From assembly GCA_949752795.1 (NCBI GenBank), contig OX457072.1, forward strand, positions 1,488,001 through 1,552,000: a stretch of 64,000 nt of DNA, given 5' to 3'. This document shows, one piece after another, positions 47,379 to 57,939 of the stretch. The position numbers and the translations under genes were made by a program. Below the pieces are notes generated by a model, which was given only the letters and a program-made list of their open reading frames with translations, ran no database searches and had not been told where the DNA came from. Positions within the stretch are counted from its first letter, which is position 1. Every line of letters starts with the position of its first letter. The DNA is from Hyperoodon ampullatus (Eukaryota; Chordata; Mammalia; Artiodactyla; Ziphiidae).

Positions 47379-48224
47379 ATTTCACATGAAATGCTTAGTA
47401 GAGAATTTGCTTGTAGATTATGGTTAGGGTCATCTTACGTGAGAAGTCACATCCAGGGAGACTTAGTCATGCTTAGGTGTGGAATGCACTTTCTTGGGGA
47501 GAGACTTTCTTCCATTCGTTAGGAGTATTTTTTTCCTTTCCGTGTTTAAAATTTTTATTTTTACTTATTTAGTTAGACAAAACTGTTGAAACAAAATGGA
47601 TTAGGACCCAACTTCTAATGTGCTCCCAGAAAAGCAAGTCAACTAAATCAGAGTTAAGCCCACAATTGTGGTTGAGCAACCTTTGGGGTATTTGGGCCCA
47701 AGAAGACCAAACCCCATTTGTGGTTGCAGATCCTGAGAAACTACGACAATGATGAATGCAGCTCAGCAGCTGTCCAGCTCATGCGTGGTCCTATCTGGAA
47801 CCCGTGGTGAATATAGGGGCTGGTCTACTCAAAGCCCATCTCACTCCTCTTCCAGGGTGCCTGTGACAGTTACAGCAGGGATGCAAAGCTACAGAGTTCC
47901 TGCACTCCGTGTATGGGATTTAAGTTTCATCAGTCACTTGATGACTTTGATCAAGTGGGGAACTTTGATTCTGAACTGAATTACCCGGATAAAGAAACAC
48001 AATTAGGGGAATCTGCTTTTCGGGTGTGGATTTTAGCAAGAGAGATTGGGTGAATAATAAGGTGAGAGACAATTAATTCAACTCTTTCTTTTTGGTTTAT
48101 CACTCCCCCAGTAATATGATCTTGCTTCTGAAGGTCTGAATGACATAGGTACTGACCTCACTTGTCCATATGGTTGTTTTAGAAGGGCAAATGGCAAATA
48201 AATCGGTATGGACTCCTGGACTTT
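47379..48224. other. spacer between inverted arms
   Basis: About 0.85 kb of sequence that is not duplicated and shows no recognised repeat or gene. Confidence 0.35.
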
Positions 48225-48455
48225 ACTAGACTTGCTACATGACAGACACTGGACTAGCACTTTAATACCCTGAGTGACTTAGTCCTCAAGCCACCCTGAA
48301 AACAAGTCCCATTAATAGCTCCAGTTTACAGTGAGAAATCCAGCTCACCACAAATGAAAGTAATTTGTCCAGGGTCCCAATGACTGAGTGTTGGAAATGG
48401 ACATTAACTCAGGCAGTTTAGCTTTGAAATCCCTTCACTTAATCACTAAACTAAC
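48225..48455 (+). mobile_element. MIR SINE, partly inside the right inverted arm
   Basis: The blocks actggactagcactttaata, tcctcaagccaccctgaaaa, cattaatagctccagtttac and cagggtcccaatgactgagt follow MIR order in plus orientation. The 3-prime half from about 48342 is part of the inverted duplication, so the MIR was present before the segment was copied to the left arm. Confidence 0.65.
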
Positions 48456-48591
48456 TGTTAATCCTCTGCTAACAGATCTGAACCGCCTCATGACTATGAC
48501 ACCAGAAAATCCAAGGTCATAATAACTTGGGCTGTGGGGAAAGTAAGGGATCATAGAAGAACACTTTGGTTCTTTAATTTGCAGCATTAAT
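48342..48591 (-). repeat. right arm of the local inverted duplication
   Basis: Reverse complement of 47136-47378. Because this copy carries the longer MIR context, it is more likely the source and the left arm the derived copy. The internal difference block here (ttaatcctctgctaac with flanking aaactaactg) is longer than in the left arm. Confidence 0.9.
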
Positions 48592-49762
48592 GCATGAGGC
48601 TCAGTCCCTAGACTTGGGCTAAAACTTGGGAAATGTAGCAAGGAGAAATTTCCTGAAGAGTAAGAGGAACAGTTGTGGTTCTCTGCTCTCTCTTGAAATC
48701 TGGCCTGTTTCATCAGGCATTTTTGAACCATATGCCTCCTAAGCCAGGTATTCCCTTACTCAAGTGTCAGAGTCCATTCAGAGTTTCAAAAACACGAGAG
48801 TCACGGGTATTGAAAGCACTGAGCAAGACCTCAATTGTTGAAAGAGAGCGGCAAGATTGCGAGCAATGAAGACCAGATGGGTCTCTTAGGAAGAAAGAGG
48901 ACTGATTCCTGAAGTGTTAAATATAGACTTTGTGTAGATGATATTTAAGGCAACTTGGGCGAAGGAAAACAAAACACACACAACCCCCAAATACCAGAGG
49001 GTCATCACACTTGTATAAGTAAATATGTGTACTGTACTCTTCACGGGGCAGCACTGTGAACACAGGATGGAACACATTATTGTTTCCCCTGAAGCAGAGG
49101 ACGGGTGTGCATTTATAAGCAGCTTTCTCATTCATTATCTGCTTGACTTTTCATCTTAAACCTTAGAACTTTCTCCAACACCAAAGGGCTACAATGAGGT
49201 ATACTGATTAGATACTTCCCGGAGAAAGGTAGCTGGAAACAATATATCAACTCCTTCTCGAGAGAGAAACTAGAGGTTTAAAAGAGTTGCATCTATACCT
49301 TAAAGGCATGAACTCAATGTCAGACAATAAATATTGGAGTCTAAAGTTTTCTCCTTTCTGTATCATTCCCAAAAATTTATGTGATATTTTGCTATAATTA
49401 ATTAGCTGAAATTTATCTTTTTCATCTCTTTTATCTTCAAAGAAAATTGAAAGTAAATGGATTGTAGTAGTAAATAGAATCTAGAATGATTGGTATGACT
49501 GAATTTGGGGGAAAGCTGAGTGTCATTCAGGTTATAGTTTCTTCTTTTTTCCTTGTACATTTCTAATACTTGTATTGTGATTCACTGGGTTGAATGTTTC
49601 ACTTCATCTTGAAGGGCTCTAAAGAATGGGTACAGTTTAGCTGAGTTCATTTCCAACCATGCCCTTATGAAATGGACCACTGTTCACAAGGCAGCAGGAA
49701 AGTGGGGAGCTCACAGGGGGATCATCCATGATGTCCATTTATCCCATTTTTAATATAGTCTT
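48592..49762. other. unrecognised sequence
   Basis: No repeat or gene recognised. Confidence 0.35.
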
Positions 49763-49906
49763 GGACTTTTCTTCTTTGCCACACCCTGCGGCTTGCGGGA
49801 TCTTAGTTCCCCAACCAGAGATTGAACCTGGGTGGATCCGGGTTGGCAATGAAAGTGCCAAGTCCTAACTACTGGACACCCAGGGAATGCCCAGCAAAGG
49901 ACTTTT
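49763..49906 (-). mobile_element. older cetartiodactyl tRNA-derived SINE (CHR-type)
   Basis: In minus orientation the element has a head like cattccctgggtgtccagta (A box region) and a B box like ggttcaatctctgg, followed by aactaagatcccgcaagccg. The 8-base sequence ggactttt at 49763-49770 and 49899-49906 is the probable TSD. It is more diverged than the SINEs at 54-60 kb. It lies at the left edge of the L1M element that follows. Confidence 0.85.
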
Positions 49907-51365
49907 AAATAGCCTTTCATATTTAGAACAGGTTTATATTTACAGAAAAATTGAGAAGGTAGTACAGAGCTCCCATGTATCCCTCACCCAATCTCTTCTT
50001 ATTGTTAACATCTTATATGAGCATGACGCATTTGTTACAACTAATGTACCAGTAAAAAATACATGATTTTCACTGAAGCCCCAGGTCCATAAAGATTTTA
50101 CTAGCTGTTACCTAGCGTCCTTTTTCTGTTCCAGGATCTCATCGAGTATGCCCTGTTATATTTAGTCCTCATGTCTCCTGAGGCTTCTCTGGGCTCTGAC
50201 TGTCTCAAGTTCCCTTGTTTTTGATGCCTTGGCAGTTTTGAAGAGTACTGGTGGGATATTTTATAGAATGTCTCTCAAATGGGGTTCCTCTGATGTTGTT
50301 CTCCTGATTAGACTGGGTTCTTGGAGGAAGATGACAAATGGAAGTGCCATTTTCACTGCATCATGCGAAGGGCACATACTGTCAACCTGCTCTATGCCAA
50401 CCTGCTCTATGCCTTGACCTGACCTTGATCTCCTGGCAAAAGTTGTCACCCCACCTCCACCCCTACCTTCCTTACTGTGCTCTTTGGAAGGGAATTACTA
50501 GGGACAGGGGCAGCCCACAGCTTGGGAGTGGGGACTTACCCTCCCTTTTATGTAGGGCAGAGCAGCTACAAAACTTCTTTGGAGTTTTTCTGCAAAGAGG
50601 TGGTCTCTTCTTCCCCCTTTGTTAAGTTATTAGATAATTTCTTTATGTCAGTATGGACTCATGGATTTTTATTTTGTACTTTGGCTTTTCATCCAACACT
50701 ACTTTATTTATTTATAGTTCACCTTTTGTTGGTTCACCTTTGGCCCTGGGAGCTCTTTTCAGATAGATGGCTCCTGTGCTTCTGTAACACACCCCCATGA
50801 TAGTGAGCTTTTGATTTGTTTGTTTTGGGAGCACATACACGTTGTAGCTCTACAAAATGCTCTGGGATCAGCTTGTCTATTTCCTCCCCAAATTCTGGAA
50901 TCAGCCATTTCTCCAAGGAGCCTTGGTTCCTTTTATTGGAAACTGGTGCTAGAAACCAAGATCTGGGGGCTCTGTGTCCTCACTGGTCCTTGGATGACCT
51001 TTCGTGTAGGCACACTCAGCCAGCAGGCCAAAGAAATATATGTGTGCATACACACGTGCATAAACCTATTTCTCAACGTTAATTATGATTAATTTCTCAT
51101 CTCCTTTGAGTAAATACCAATGAGCACAACTGCTGGTCTTATGATAAGAGTGTGTTTAACTTTGTAAGAAACCACCAGATCATCTTCCAAAGTGGCTGCA
51201 CCTTTAAAGCATTCCCACCAGCTGCAAATGAAAGTTCCCGTTGCTCCACATTCTCACCAACATTTGTAAGGTCAATGTTGTTGGTTTGGGCCAGTCTAAT
51301 AGCTGTGTAGTAGCACCTCATTATTGTTTCAATTTGCATTCCCCTGATCTACCTCTGTTTATTTT
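49907..51365 (-). mobile_element. old L1 (L1M-type) with long 3-prime UTR, antisense
   Basis: The left part matches an L1M-type 3-prime UTR in reverse complement: ccaggatctcatcgagtatg, gtcctcatgtctcctgaggc, gcagttttgaagagtactgg, gtatggactcatggattttt, ccatttctccaaggagcctt and gctagaaaccaagatctggg. The right part is ORF2 end (gagtaaataccaatgagcac, ttccaaagtggctgcacctt, gttgctccacattctcacca). An exact 15-bp tandem copy (caacctgctctatgc) lies at 50383-50412. No frame is intact. Confidence 0.8.
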
Positions 51366-51500
51366 TTAAAATGGCATATTTAGATCATTCAAATATGCCA
51401 ATTAAAAAAGCCAGTTTTAGATTCAAAGTGATTATTGACATATGGATTAATATCTACTGTGTGTTAACTGTTTACTATTCATTGACCTGTTCTTTTTTCT
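51366..51500. other. transition between two L1M blocks
   Basis: No clear assignment; it may be a decayed part of the same L1. Confidence 0.3.
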
Positions 51501-51960
51501 TCCCCCTTTTTCTGCTTCCCTGGTTTTCATTAAGAGTACACGTGCATTCTGGACCTGTAGTTTGGTGCATCGTAGTTTTGGAAAGTCTTTGCTGTTGTGA
51601 CTTGCAGTGCCTCTTCTTCGTCACCCTCTCTTTTTCCCAGTATCCGCGCTGCACGTGTCATTTCTCTGGAATTTCCCCCACGGCTCTGGCATATCGTTCT
51701 TCTCCTTGCTGTTGTTTGTTCTTATTATTTTCTTCCTTTGTATTTCAGTTCGGGAAGTTTCTATCGACATCTTTTCAAGCTCACTAATTCTCTCCTTGGC
51801 CGTGTCTAGGCTTCTGAGGAGCCCACCCAATGCACTCTTCATTTCTGTTTTAGGGCTTTGGTTCTAGCATTTCCTCTTGAGTCTTTGTGAGAGTTTGTGT
51901 TTCTGTTCTTGCACGCTGCTGACTTTTTCCAGGGTAATCCAGGGGAAAGCTCCAGCAGCC
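51501..51960 (-). mobile_element. old L1 ORF1-type fragment, antisense
   Basis: Blocks such as tttgtatttcagttcgggaa, tctatcgacatcttttcaag, ctcactaattctctccttgg, caatgcactcttcatttctg and gttctagcatttcctcttga match the reverse complement of the coiled-coil-coding part of old L1 ORF1. On the minus strand it encodes a Glu/Lys/Leu-rich stretch (KERISELEKMSIET), consistent with that coiled coil. Broken and short. Confidence 0.7.
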
Positions 51961-51974
51961 AGCCTCTCCTTCAG
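51933..51974 (+). other. potential micro-exon (42 bp) at the edge of an L1
   Basis: An acceptor (gctgctgactttttccag) ends at 51932 and a donor CAG then GTAAGC begins at 51975. The 14 codons (GNPGESSSSQPLLQ) are open in frame. The acceptor is formed by antisense L1 sequence, so this is a typical setting for a cryptic L1-derived exon. No evidence of use. Confidence 0.2.
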
Positions 51975-53953
51975 GTAAGCTGATCTCAGCTTTCTCTGTA
52001 CACATCATCTCTCTAGACATCAGCATGGCAATTTGTTATGAGACCTCAGTTCTCTGATCATTTGATGAAAGTGGTTCAGGTATTTTCTTGTTGCCTATGT
52101 GGAATGGACAACTTCTAAGCTCTTTGCTCATCAGAGCTGAAACCAGGAGCCTGTTTTTTAAGTAGCAGTGTTTAGGCTGTTTAATATATGGTTTGACTCT
52201 GTGTGCAGGAAGTCATGCAGTAAAGATTGAAATACATACTTTTTGCTTGGACATTCCTAATGGTTCTTAGGACCAGAGAGAGAGGGTCATTATAGGGTTA
52301 ATGCAAAATTTCACTGTACTACTTTCTCATGCACTTTGGTGGATTTTAAAAAGCACATGTGTTTGTAATAAAATCTGCTTATATTTGTAGTGAAGAATGA
52401 TATAATACTTCAAGTTTAAAAAATAAATTATAAAAGGAATATAGAATGACTAAACGTAGGTAGGCAATGTCAATGCAATTCTTGTAGCAAATACATAATA
52501 TTTAAACTTAATAAGTCTGTTCTTATTGATTAGCTCAGTAAAGGGCATCCCTGCCTTAGAGACCTTTCAGTTTTATAAGGTTATGAAAAATACATACTGA
52601 TTTTCCCTGAAAAAAATTGTAGTGGATACATTTTTGTACATAGACACAGAATTTAATCTAAACTTAACAATTTACTAATGTATTAGACCAAGAACAGGAT
52701 GTTTAATTCCCTCAAGTTTGGGTGGCTGATAGCCCAGCCATCTATGTTGAGAACCTCTAAGTACATCTGCAAGTAAGATTTACTTTCTTCAAGTGAAGAG
52801 CTTTTAATTTTTTTCTATTTTAAATTATCCCCACTATACCTAGATCTGACTAGACATCTTTTTGTTGTCCAACAAATGTGGCACTGAAATGAATAAAGTC
52901 AATCCTGGATTATCTGGGCATAAATTGTGCTCACAGTGGATTATCCTGACAGTGTTTTACTCCCTTTTCCCTGCCAGCCAATTTTTTTCTGGCCTAGATA
53001 TCTTACAACTAAACTGCAAGTACATCCCTGCAAAGATTACCTTAAGAATGACATAAATGTGAAAATAAATCTGTTGAAAATCAGTCTAACCTGAAAACCA
53101 AATAAAAATAAGGTAACGATAGCCTGCTTCGTTGCTAAACAGAGTTGGCCATGATAAAATAAAAGGGTGTTTCCCACAATTTGGTTTGTGACACTCAAGG
53201 ATTTCTTCAGTAACTCAAAGGAGCATTGTAATAATCCCAACAATTGCTTAAAAAGGATTAGTTTCACGTACTTTAATTCTTGGAAGCAGCAGGATAAGAA
53301 TGAACCAGATTAGAAGCTAGTCCTAATTGTACTTAGTCACTAATTAGCTTTTCTCTTAGCCAAGTCATGGATCTTTCCAGACACTATGTGCCATGTAAAG
53401 ACCCCTGTGATGACTGAAATCCATGCATTGACGCTGTATGATTGCTTCTTTCTAAAAGTCTAGTATTTTAGAATCAATGTTGTTTAACAATGAGTGCGGA
53501 AATAGGGTATGAACAAAATCAGACCCCAAACATGTAATGTAATGCAATCAGGACAAAGTACTTTGTCTTAGGCTATGCACAGTGGATTTTTACAAATTAT
53601 TATGACATGGTGATATTCAGATAAATTTCATATCTAAGGAGGATATAACACCAGGGGGGATATAAGAAATCTATTTGACTCAATAAGAAAATGTTTAAAT
53701 AATGCATTTTTACTCTGTACCATATGCATACTCCACAATTATGGAAACTATTACTGCTGATATTTGAACTGATTTTGATAAGACCTTTATTATCCAAGAA
53801 ATATTATATTTCATTTCCTCCTTTGTGCCGTGCCCTGTGCTAACCCTTGACGTGTTTTCTCTTTTCATCCTGACAGCATCACTATGTAGCCAGAGGTCTT
53901 GTACTCCATTGCACCAGTCAGGTGACAAAGCCATCAGACTCAGAGCTAGAATT
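51975..53953. other. unrecognised AT-rich sequence
   Basis: No repeat or gene recognised. Confidence 0.35.
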
Positions 53954-54154
53954 CCAAGCCAAGCAGTTTTTTTTTAAATATTTATTTATTTATATAGGCT
54001 GCGCTGAGTCTTAGTTGCGGCATGTACACCTCTTAGTTGCGGCATGCATGTAGGATCTAGTTCGCCTACCAGGGACTGAACCCGGGCCCCCTGCATTGGG
54101 AGTGTGGAGTCTTACTCACTGGACCACCAGGGAAGTCCCCAAGCCAAGCAGTTT
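53954..54154 (-). mobile_element. CHR-type SINE with a perfect 16-bp TSD
   Basis: The direct repeat ccaagccaagcagttt occurs at 53954-53969 and 54139-54154. In minus orientation the head is gggacttccctggtggtcca (A box region) with B box ggttcagtccctgg, and the tail is T-rich in plus orientation (aaatatttatttatttat). The middle contains a duplicated block tcttagttgcggcatg (at about 54009 and 54032). Confidence 0.95.
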
Positions 54155-54245
54155 GATTTCAGAACTGTTCTGTTAATACTTCTCAATTAAGACAATTCTA
54201 AGAAAAATGAAATAATTATCAATGAATCAGTGGTGAGATTCCACT

Positions 54246-54479
54246 TCCAATTCTTTTTTTTCTTTTTTTTTTTTTTGCGGTACTCAGGCCTCTCACTGTT
54301 GGGGCCTCTCCCGTTGCAGAGCACAGGCTCCGGACGCACAGGCTCAGCGTCCATGGCCCACAGGCCCAGCCTTTCCGTGGCATGTGGGATCCTCCAGGAC
54401 CGGGGCATGAACCCCTGTCCCCTGCATCGGCAGGCAGACTCTCAACCACTGCGGCACCAGGGACCCTCCAATTCTTTTT
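54246..54479 (-). mobile_element. cetacean tRNA-derived SINE, copy 1
   Basis: TSD tccaattcttttt at 54246-54258 and 54467-54479. In minus orientation the B box region is present and the A box region is slightly altered (gcggcaccagggacc at the head). The tail is a plus-strand T run interrupted by one C. The body is GC-rich with a gcggagcacaggctccg-type core, here mutated to gcagagcacaggctccgg. Confidence 0.95.
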
Positions 54480-55174
54480 AAAAGGGAGGTAACAAATATT
54501 TTTTAAAAGTGTTTTAGTTTTATATTATTTTGTTTTAATGGGGCAAAAAGATCTACATGCGACATAGTGTCAGACACCGTTTCAAAATTTATTTTCCTGT
54601 CATTCTGTCTCTTGAACTCCTAGAATATGAGTTAACCTCTGTGAACAAGATCAAGCCTTCTCTCAAGATGCTCACATTTCAAAAGGACACACGGAAAATT
54701 AACAAATAAAAAATAAATGTCAGACTGGATATGTGTACTGTGATAAACCCCTGAATTTCTTCAGGGATTTTGATAATTTTTAACGAATATAAATGGATTA
54801 TACTATCCAAACAGCTATGAAAGAGTCCAGAAATGTTATCTTTCACTTACAAGTGGTAGTTTTTTTTTCTCATTCTCTTCATCACCACACTTCTTTATAC
54901 AAACTCAATAATTTCTAGAACATTCTATCTTTTAAATTCCATTGTGATAATAAAGAAAGCCATCCAAACAAAGCAGCTCTGTTGCCTGGGCAACACTTCT
55001 CTTCCGGTAGGTTCCAGACAAGGGACCATTTTAACCATCAGTAAAGATATGCAGATTATATCCCTTAATGAATGATAGGGATTCTATTCAACCTGAGTAA
55101 TGAAATTCACTTGTAGGAGAAATACGTCTCTATAGAATGATTAGAACTTAGTGTTGGGCTGCAGGATTCCATGG
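54480..55174. other. unrecognised sequence containing RFX- and ETS-like sites
   Basis: AT-rich apart from a short GC-richer patch at 54970-55020, which holds the motifs listed next. Confidence 0.4.
54981..55008 (+). promoter_or_regulatory. perfect X-box (RFX-type) next to an ETS-type site
   Basis: GTTGCCTGGGCAAC at 54981-54994 fits the palindromic RFX X-box consensus GTNRCC, two bases, RGYAAC at every fixed position. CTTCCGGT at 55001-55008 is an ETS site on the minus strand (ACCGGAAG). They are six bases apart in an otherwise AT-rich stretch. Such a pair can act as an enhancer or promoter element, but no promoter or transcript is visible nearby. Confidence 0.4.
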
Positions 55175-55370
55175 AGGCTGTAACATAATCACTCCATACC
55201 CATTGGGCATTCATTGGCAAACATTCTCTGAGCACATAAGTGGTGTGTGATATAGAAATAAATATACATAGCTCTCCTCTCCAAGAATTCATGGGCAAGT
55301 GGGAGAGACAAATGAGGACAAAAAGCTAATACTTCACCGTAAGAAAAATGGTAAGTACTTTGTTTTTCCA
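55175..55370 (-). mobile_element. L2 LINE 3-prime end fragment
   Basis: The blocks ttgggcattcattggcaaac, attctctgagcacataagtg, caagaattcatgggcaagtg and ggagagacaaatgaggacaa follow reverse-complement L2 order (attcattcaacaaatat, ttgagcacctactatg, catggagcttacattc, gggagacagacaata). Confidence 0.6.
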
Positions 55371-55998
55371 TTACAAGGTACCACAGTGGTATGAGATGGT
55401 TAACTCACATCTCTGCAGTGTTGTCGCTGCACGGAGTAGCAGAATAATTCAAATTCTGTGCACGCTGTGGAATGGAGCAGGTCAGGAATTCAAAAGCACC
55501 CTTGACTTCCTTTGAGCTGCTGTGTGTGTTTTAAGATCAAGCTGACCAATCTGAATAGAAATTTTAGTCGGAACGTTCTCTGAACCGTTCTGTCAGAGAA
55601 CGTGTCATGCGGCTCCAGCCCGAACCAGGCTGCCTGCACAACGGTGAACTTCCCAGCAATGCCTCGCCCCATCACCGCCATCTGGAAACATCTTCTCTCC
55701 TCTAAACTACTTACAGTTTATTGCCTGTGCTGGTTGTGTAGCCCTACCACACATTGCATTATGTCTTTGTGGGGTGCACGTGGGGCACCTTCCTTGTCGA
55801 GGTGCAGAGCCTGAGCATCTTTACGTATGCAGCAGGACCAAGGGTCTCCTCACGCAAAGGAGACACGCAGTAGACGTTTCTGGAAGGGAATAGACCATCC
55901 TGCGTGCACGTGTGTGTGTGTGAACAGCTTAACAAACGAACAGGGATTTCTCAATGAAGAATTCTGTGTAAGCATTTCTTTCAAACGGGCCTGTTTTA
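55371..55998. other. unrecognised sequence
   Basis: No repeat or gene recognised; slightly GC-rich around 55590-55870. Confidence 0.35.
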
Positions 55999-56234
55999 TG
56001 GAATTATTTTTTTTTTTTATTTTTTTTTTTGCGGTATGTGGGCCTCTCACTGTTGTGGCCTCTCCCGTTGCGGAGCACAGGCTCCGGATGCACAGGCCCA
56101 GCGGCCATGGCTCACGGGCCCAGCCACTCCGCAGCATGTGGGATCTTCCCAGACCGGGGCACGAACCCGTTTCCCCTGCATCGGCAGGCGGACTCTCAAC
56201 CACTGCGCCACCAGGGAAGCCCTGGAATTATTTT
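55999..56234 (-). mobile_element. cetacean tRNA-derived SINE, copy 2
   Basis: TSD tggaattatttt at 55999-56010 and 56223-56234, perfect over 12 bases. In minus orientation: head gggcttccctggtggcgcag (A box TGGCGCAGTGG), internal B box region, GC-rich core, then an A-rich tail seen as T runs on the plus strand. Confidence 0.96.
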
Positions 56235-56712
56235 CTTATGATTGACTATTGAGCGGCAAAACAAACCCAAAGGGAATGGAAGGAGTATGGATGAAATCAC
56301 TTATAAATTATGTAGGCTATGGCACACCACATACCACTTTTTGGAGGACATTCCAGGAATGATTTTTGGCATCAGTATAAATATTTATGAGTTGATCTGA
56401 AAATAATCTAAAGTGTTTTGACATTGAACTTTTGCAATAATGAAATATGATTTCATTTTCAGTTACAGCATTAGAAAAGCCCAAATTTTACCTTCTCTTT
56501 ATTTTTACATAGACCAGAAAAACTGAGATTGCTTTGTTTGTTTGTGTTTTTTTCACAATTTTGTAAAGATCATCATAGGGCAGATTATATATTCTTCATA
56601 GAAACTACATTATAACTGGAAGTTAACTGAGCACCACTAACATACCATGAAAGCAAAGACGTATTCAATACTATAAAATAGTTCTCTAATTATTTACAAG
56701 AAAAATGTATGC
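56235..56712. other. unrecognised spacer between inverted SINEs
   Basis: AT-rich, no feature recognised. Confidence 0.35.
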
Positions 56713-56955
56713 AAGAATTGGCATAGGGCTTCCCTGTTGGCACAGTGGTTGAGAGTCTGCCTGCCGCTGCAGGGGACGCAGGTTTGTGCCCCCGTCTGGG
56801 GAGATCCCACATGCTGCGGAGCGGCTGGGCCCATGAGCCATGGCCACTGAGCCTGTGCGTCCGGAGCCTGTGCTCCACGGCGGGAGAGGCCACAACAGTG
56901 GGAGGCCCGCGTACCGCAAAAAAAAAAAAAAAAAAAAAAAAAAAGAATTGGCATA
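56713..56955 (+). mobile_element. cetacean tRNA-derived SINE, copy 3 (plus orientation)
   Basis: TSD aagaattggcata at 56713-56725 and 56943-56955. The head is gggcttccctgttggcacag with A box TGGCACAGTGG and B box ggtttgtgccc. The A run at about 56919-56944 is long (about 26) and nearly pure, which suggests a comparatively recent insertion. It faces copy 2 across about 0.5 kb. Confidence 0.97.
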
Positions 56956-57442
56956 AATATATCATATATATGATATATGCTGATTAAGAGAAGGATTCAT
57001 GGTACACCCATAAACACATGAATGCACAATTCTGCTGTAACTGAGATTGCTTTGAACTGGGTTGTTTGAGAGTGGAGGAATGCGTGAGTTTTGTATTTTG
57101 TAGGGACCAGGAAGATAGGGGTCAAGAGTGCGTCTCCTGTGCTGCCTTCTACTGTTGTGTTTTCTGCTCCTGAGGATTTCCTCGGTGTTATTTGTGCAAT
57201 GAAAGTGGCCTGACCTGATTCAATATTAATCTATATCTCTACTAACAGCTTGATTTGGGGCCAGGAAACCTTTTTCTCTTGTCCACCCTAGCCTTTGACA
57301 CTTAGAACATAGAATGAGAAGCGCAAAGCAAATGGATAATAGTGACGTAAACAAGTCAGGAGTCAGGTGGTTTCCTGACAAAGCTGAGGGACAGTAGGAA
57401 AGTGACATCGCAGGAGCGAGGGGAGATCACTGTCCGACTCAC
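56956..57442. other. unrecognised sequence
   Basis: No repeat recognised. Confidence 0.35.
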
Positions 57443-57508
57443 AGCCGCCTGTGCGTCTCAGGGAGACCCTGTCCAACTTCACCCGTGGAGCTTCCAGCGG
57501 CTGTGATG
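57443..57508 (-). other. candidate coding exon (66 bp, phase 1/1)
   Basis: On the minus strand the acceptor (ggtttgtctgtcttccctccag) lies immediately upstream, ending at 57509, and the donor is GGCT then GTGAGT beginning at 57442. The frame SQPLEAPRVKLDRVSLRRTG is open through the whole 66 bp and phase is symmetric 1/1, the same as in the candidate at 34606-34680 on the same strand. CpGs are retained. The protein is not recognised, and the two candidates are 23 kb apart. Confidence 0.33.
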
Positions 57509-57939
57509 CTGGAGGGAAGACAGACAAACCAAACCACACCTGCGTCTGCCTCCCATTCACAGCAGTTAGAGTGTGGTCGTTGGAAGTGCTCTGTCTATGC
57601 CCCGCCCACCAGATGTCTCTTCCTGCACCACCTGCTCGGGGGCCCCTGTCTGCGGGGACCTGTGTTTCAAGGCAGGACCAACCAGGCTTGTCTCAACTAA
57701 AACACAACACGTGCACATCAAAAGAGAAAAACAGAATAATCAGCCTAGAATTTTGGAGGATGGTATTCTTCAGGAGATTTGCAGGTATACTTTTTATATA
57801 AAAATTAATATATTGTATTCACTTTTTTGCTTAACAACATTTAAAAATAATGTTAGATACAGAACTTGACAGATACATTGGGCTCTATTTAACTAAATAC
57901 TTTTTTTTTATAATCGATCCTTTTATAGATGATCTTATT
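57509..57939. other. unrecognised, partly GC-rich sequence
   Basis: No repeat or gene recognised. Confidence 0.3.

Noticed and set aside
56713..56955. tRNA gene, because of A and B boxes
   Set aside because: The boxes belong to a tRNA-derived SINE; the sequence cannot fold into a full cloverleaf with an anticodon arm and ends in an A-rich tail.
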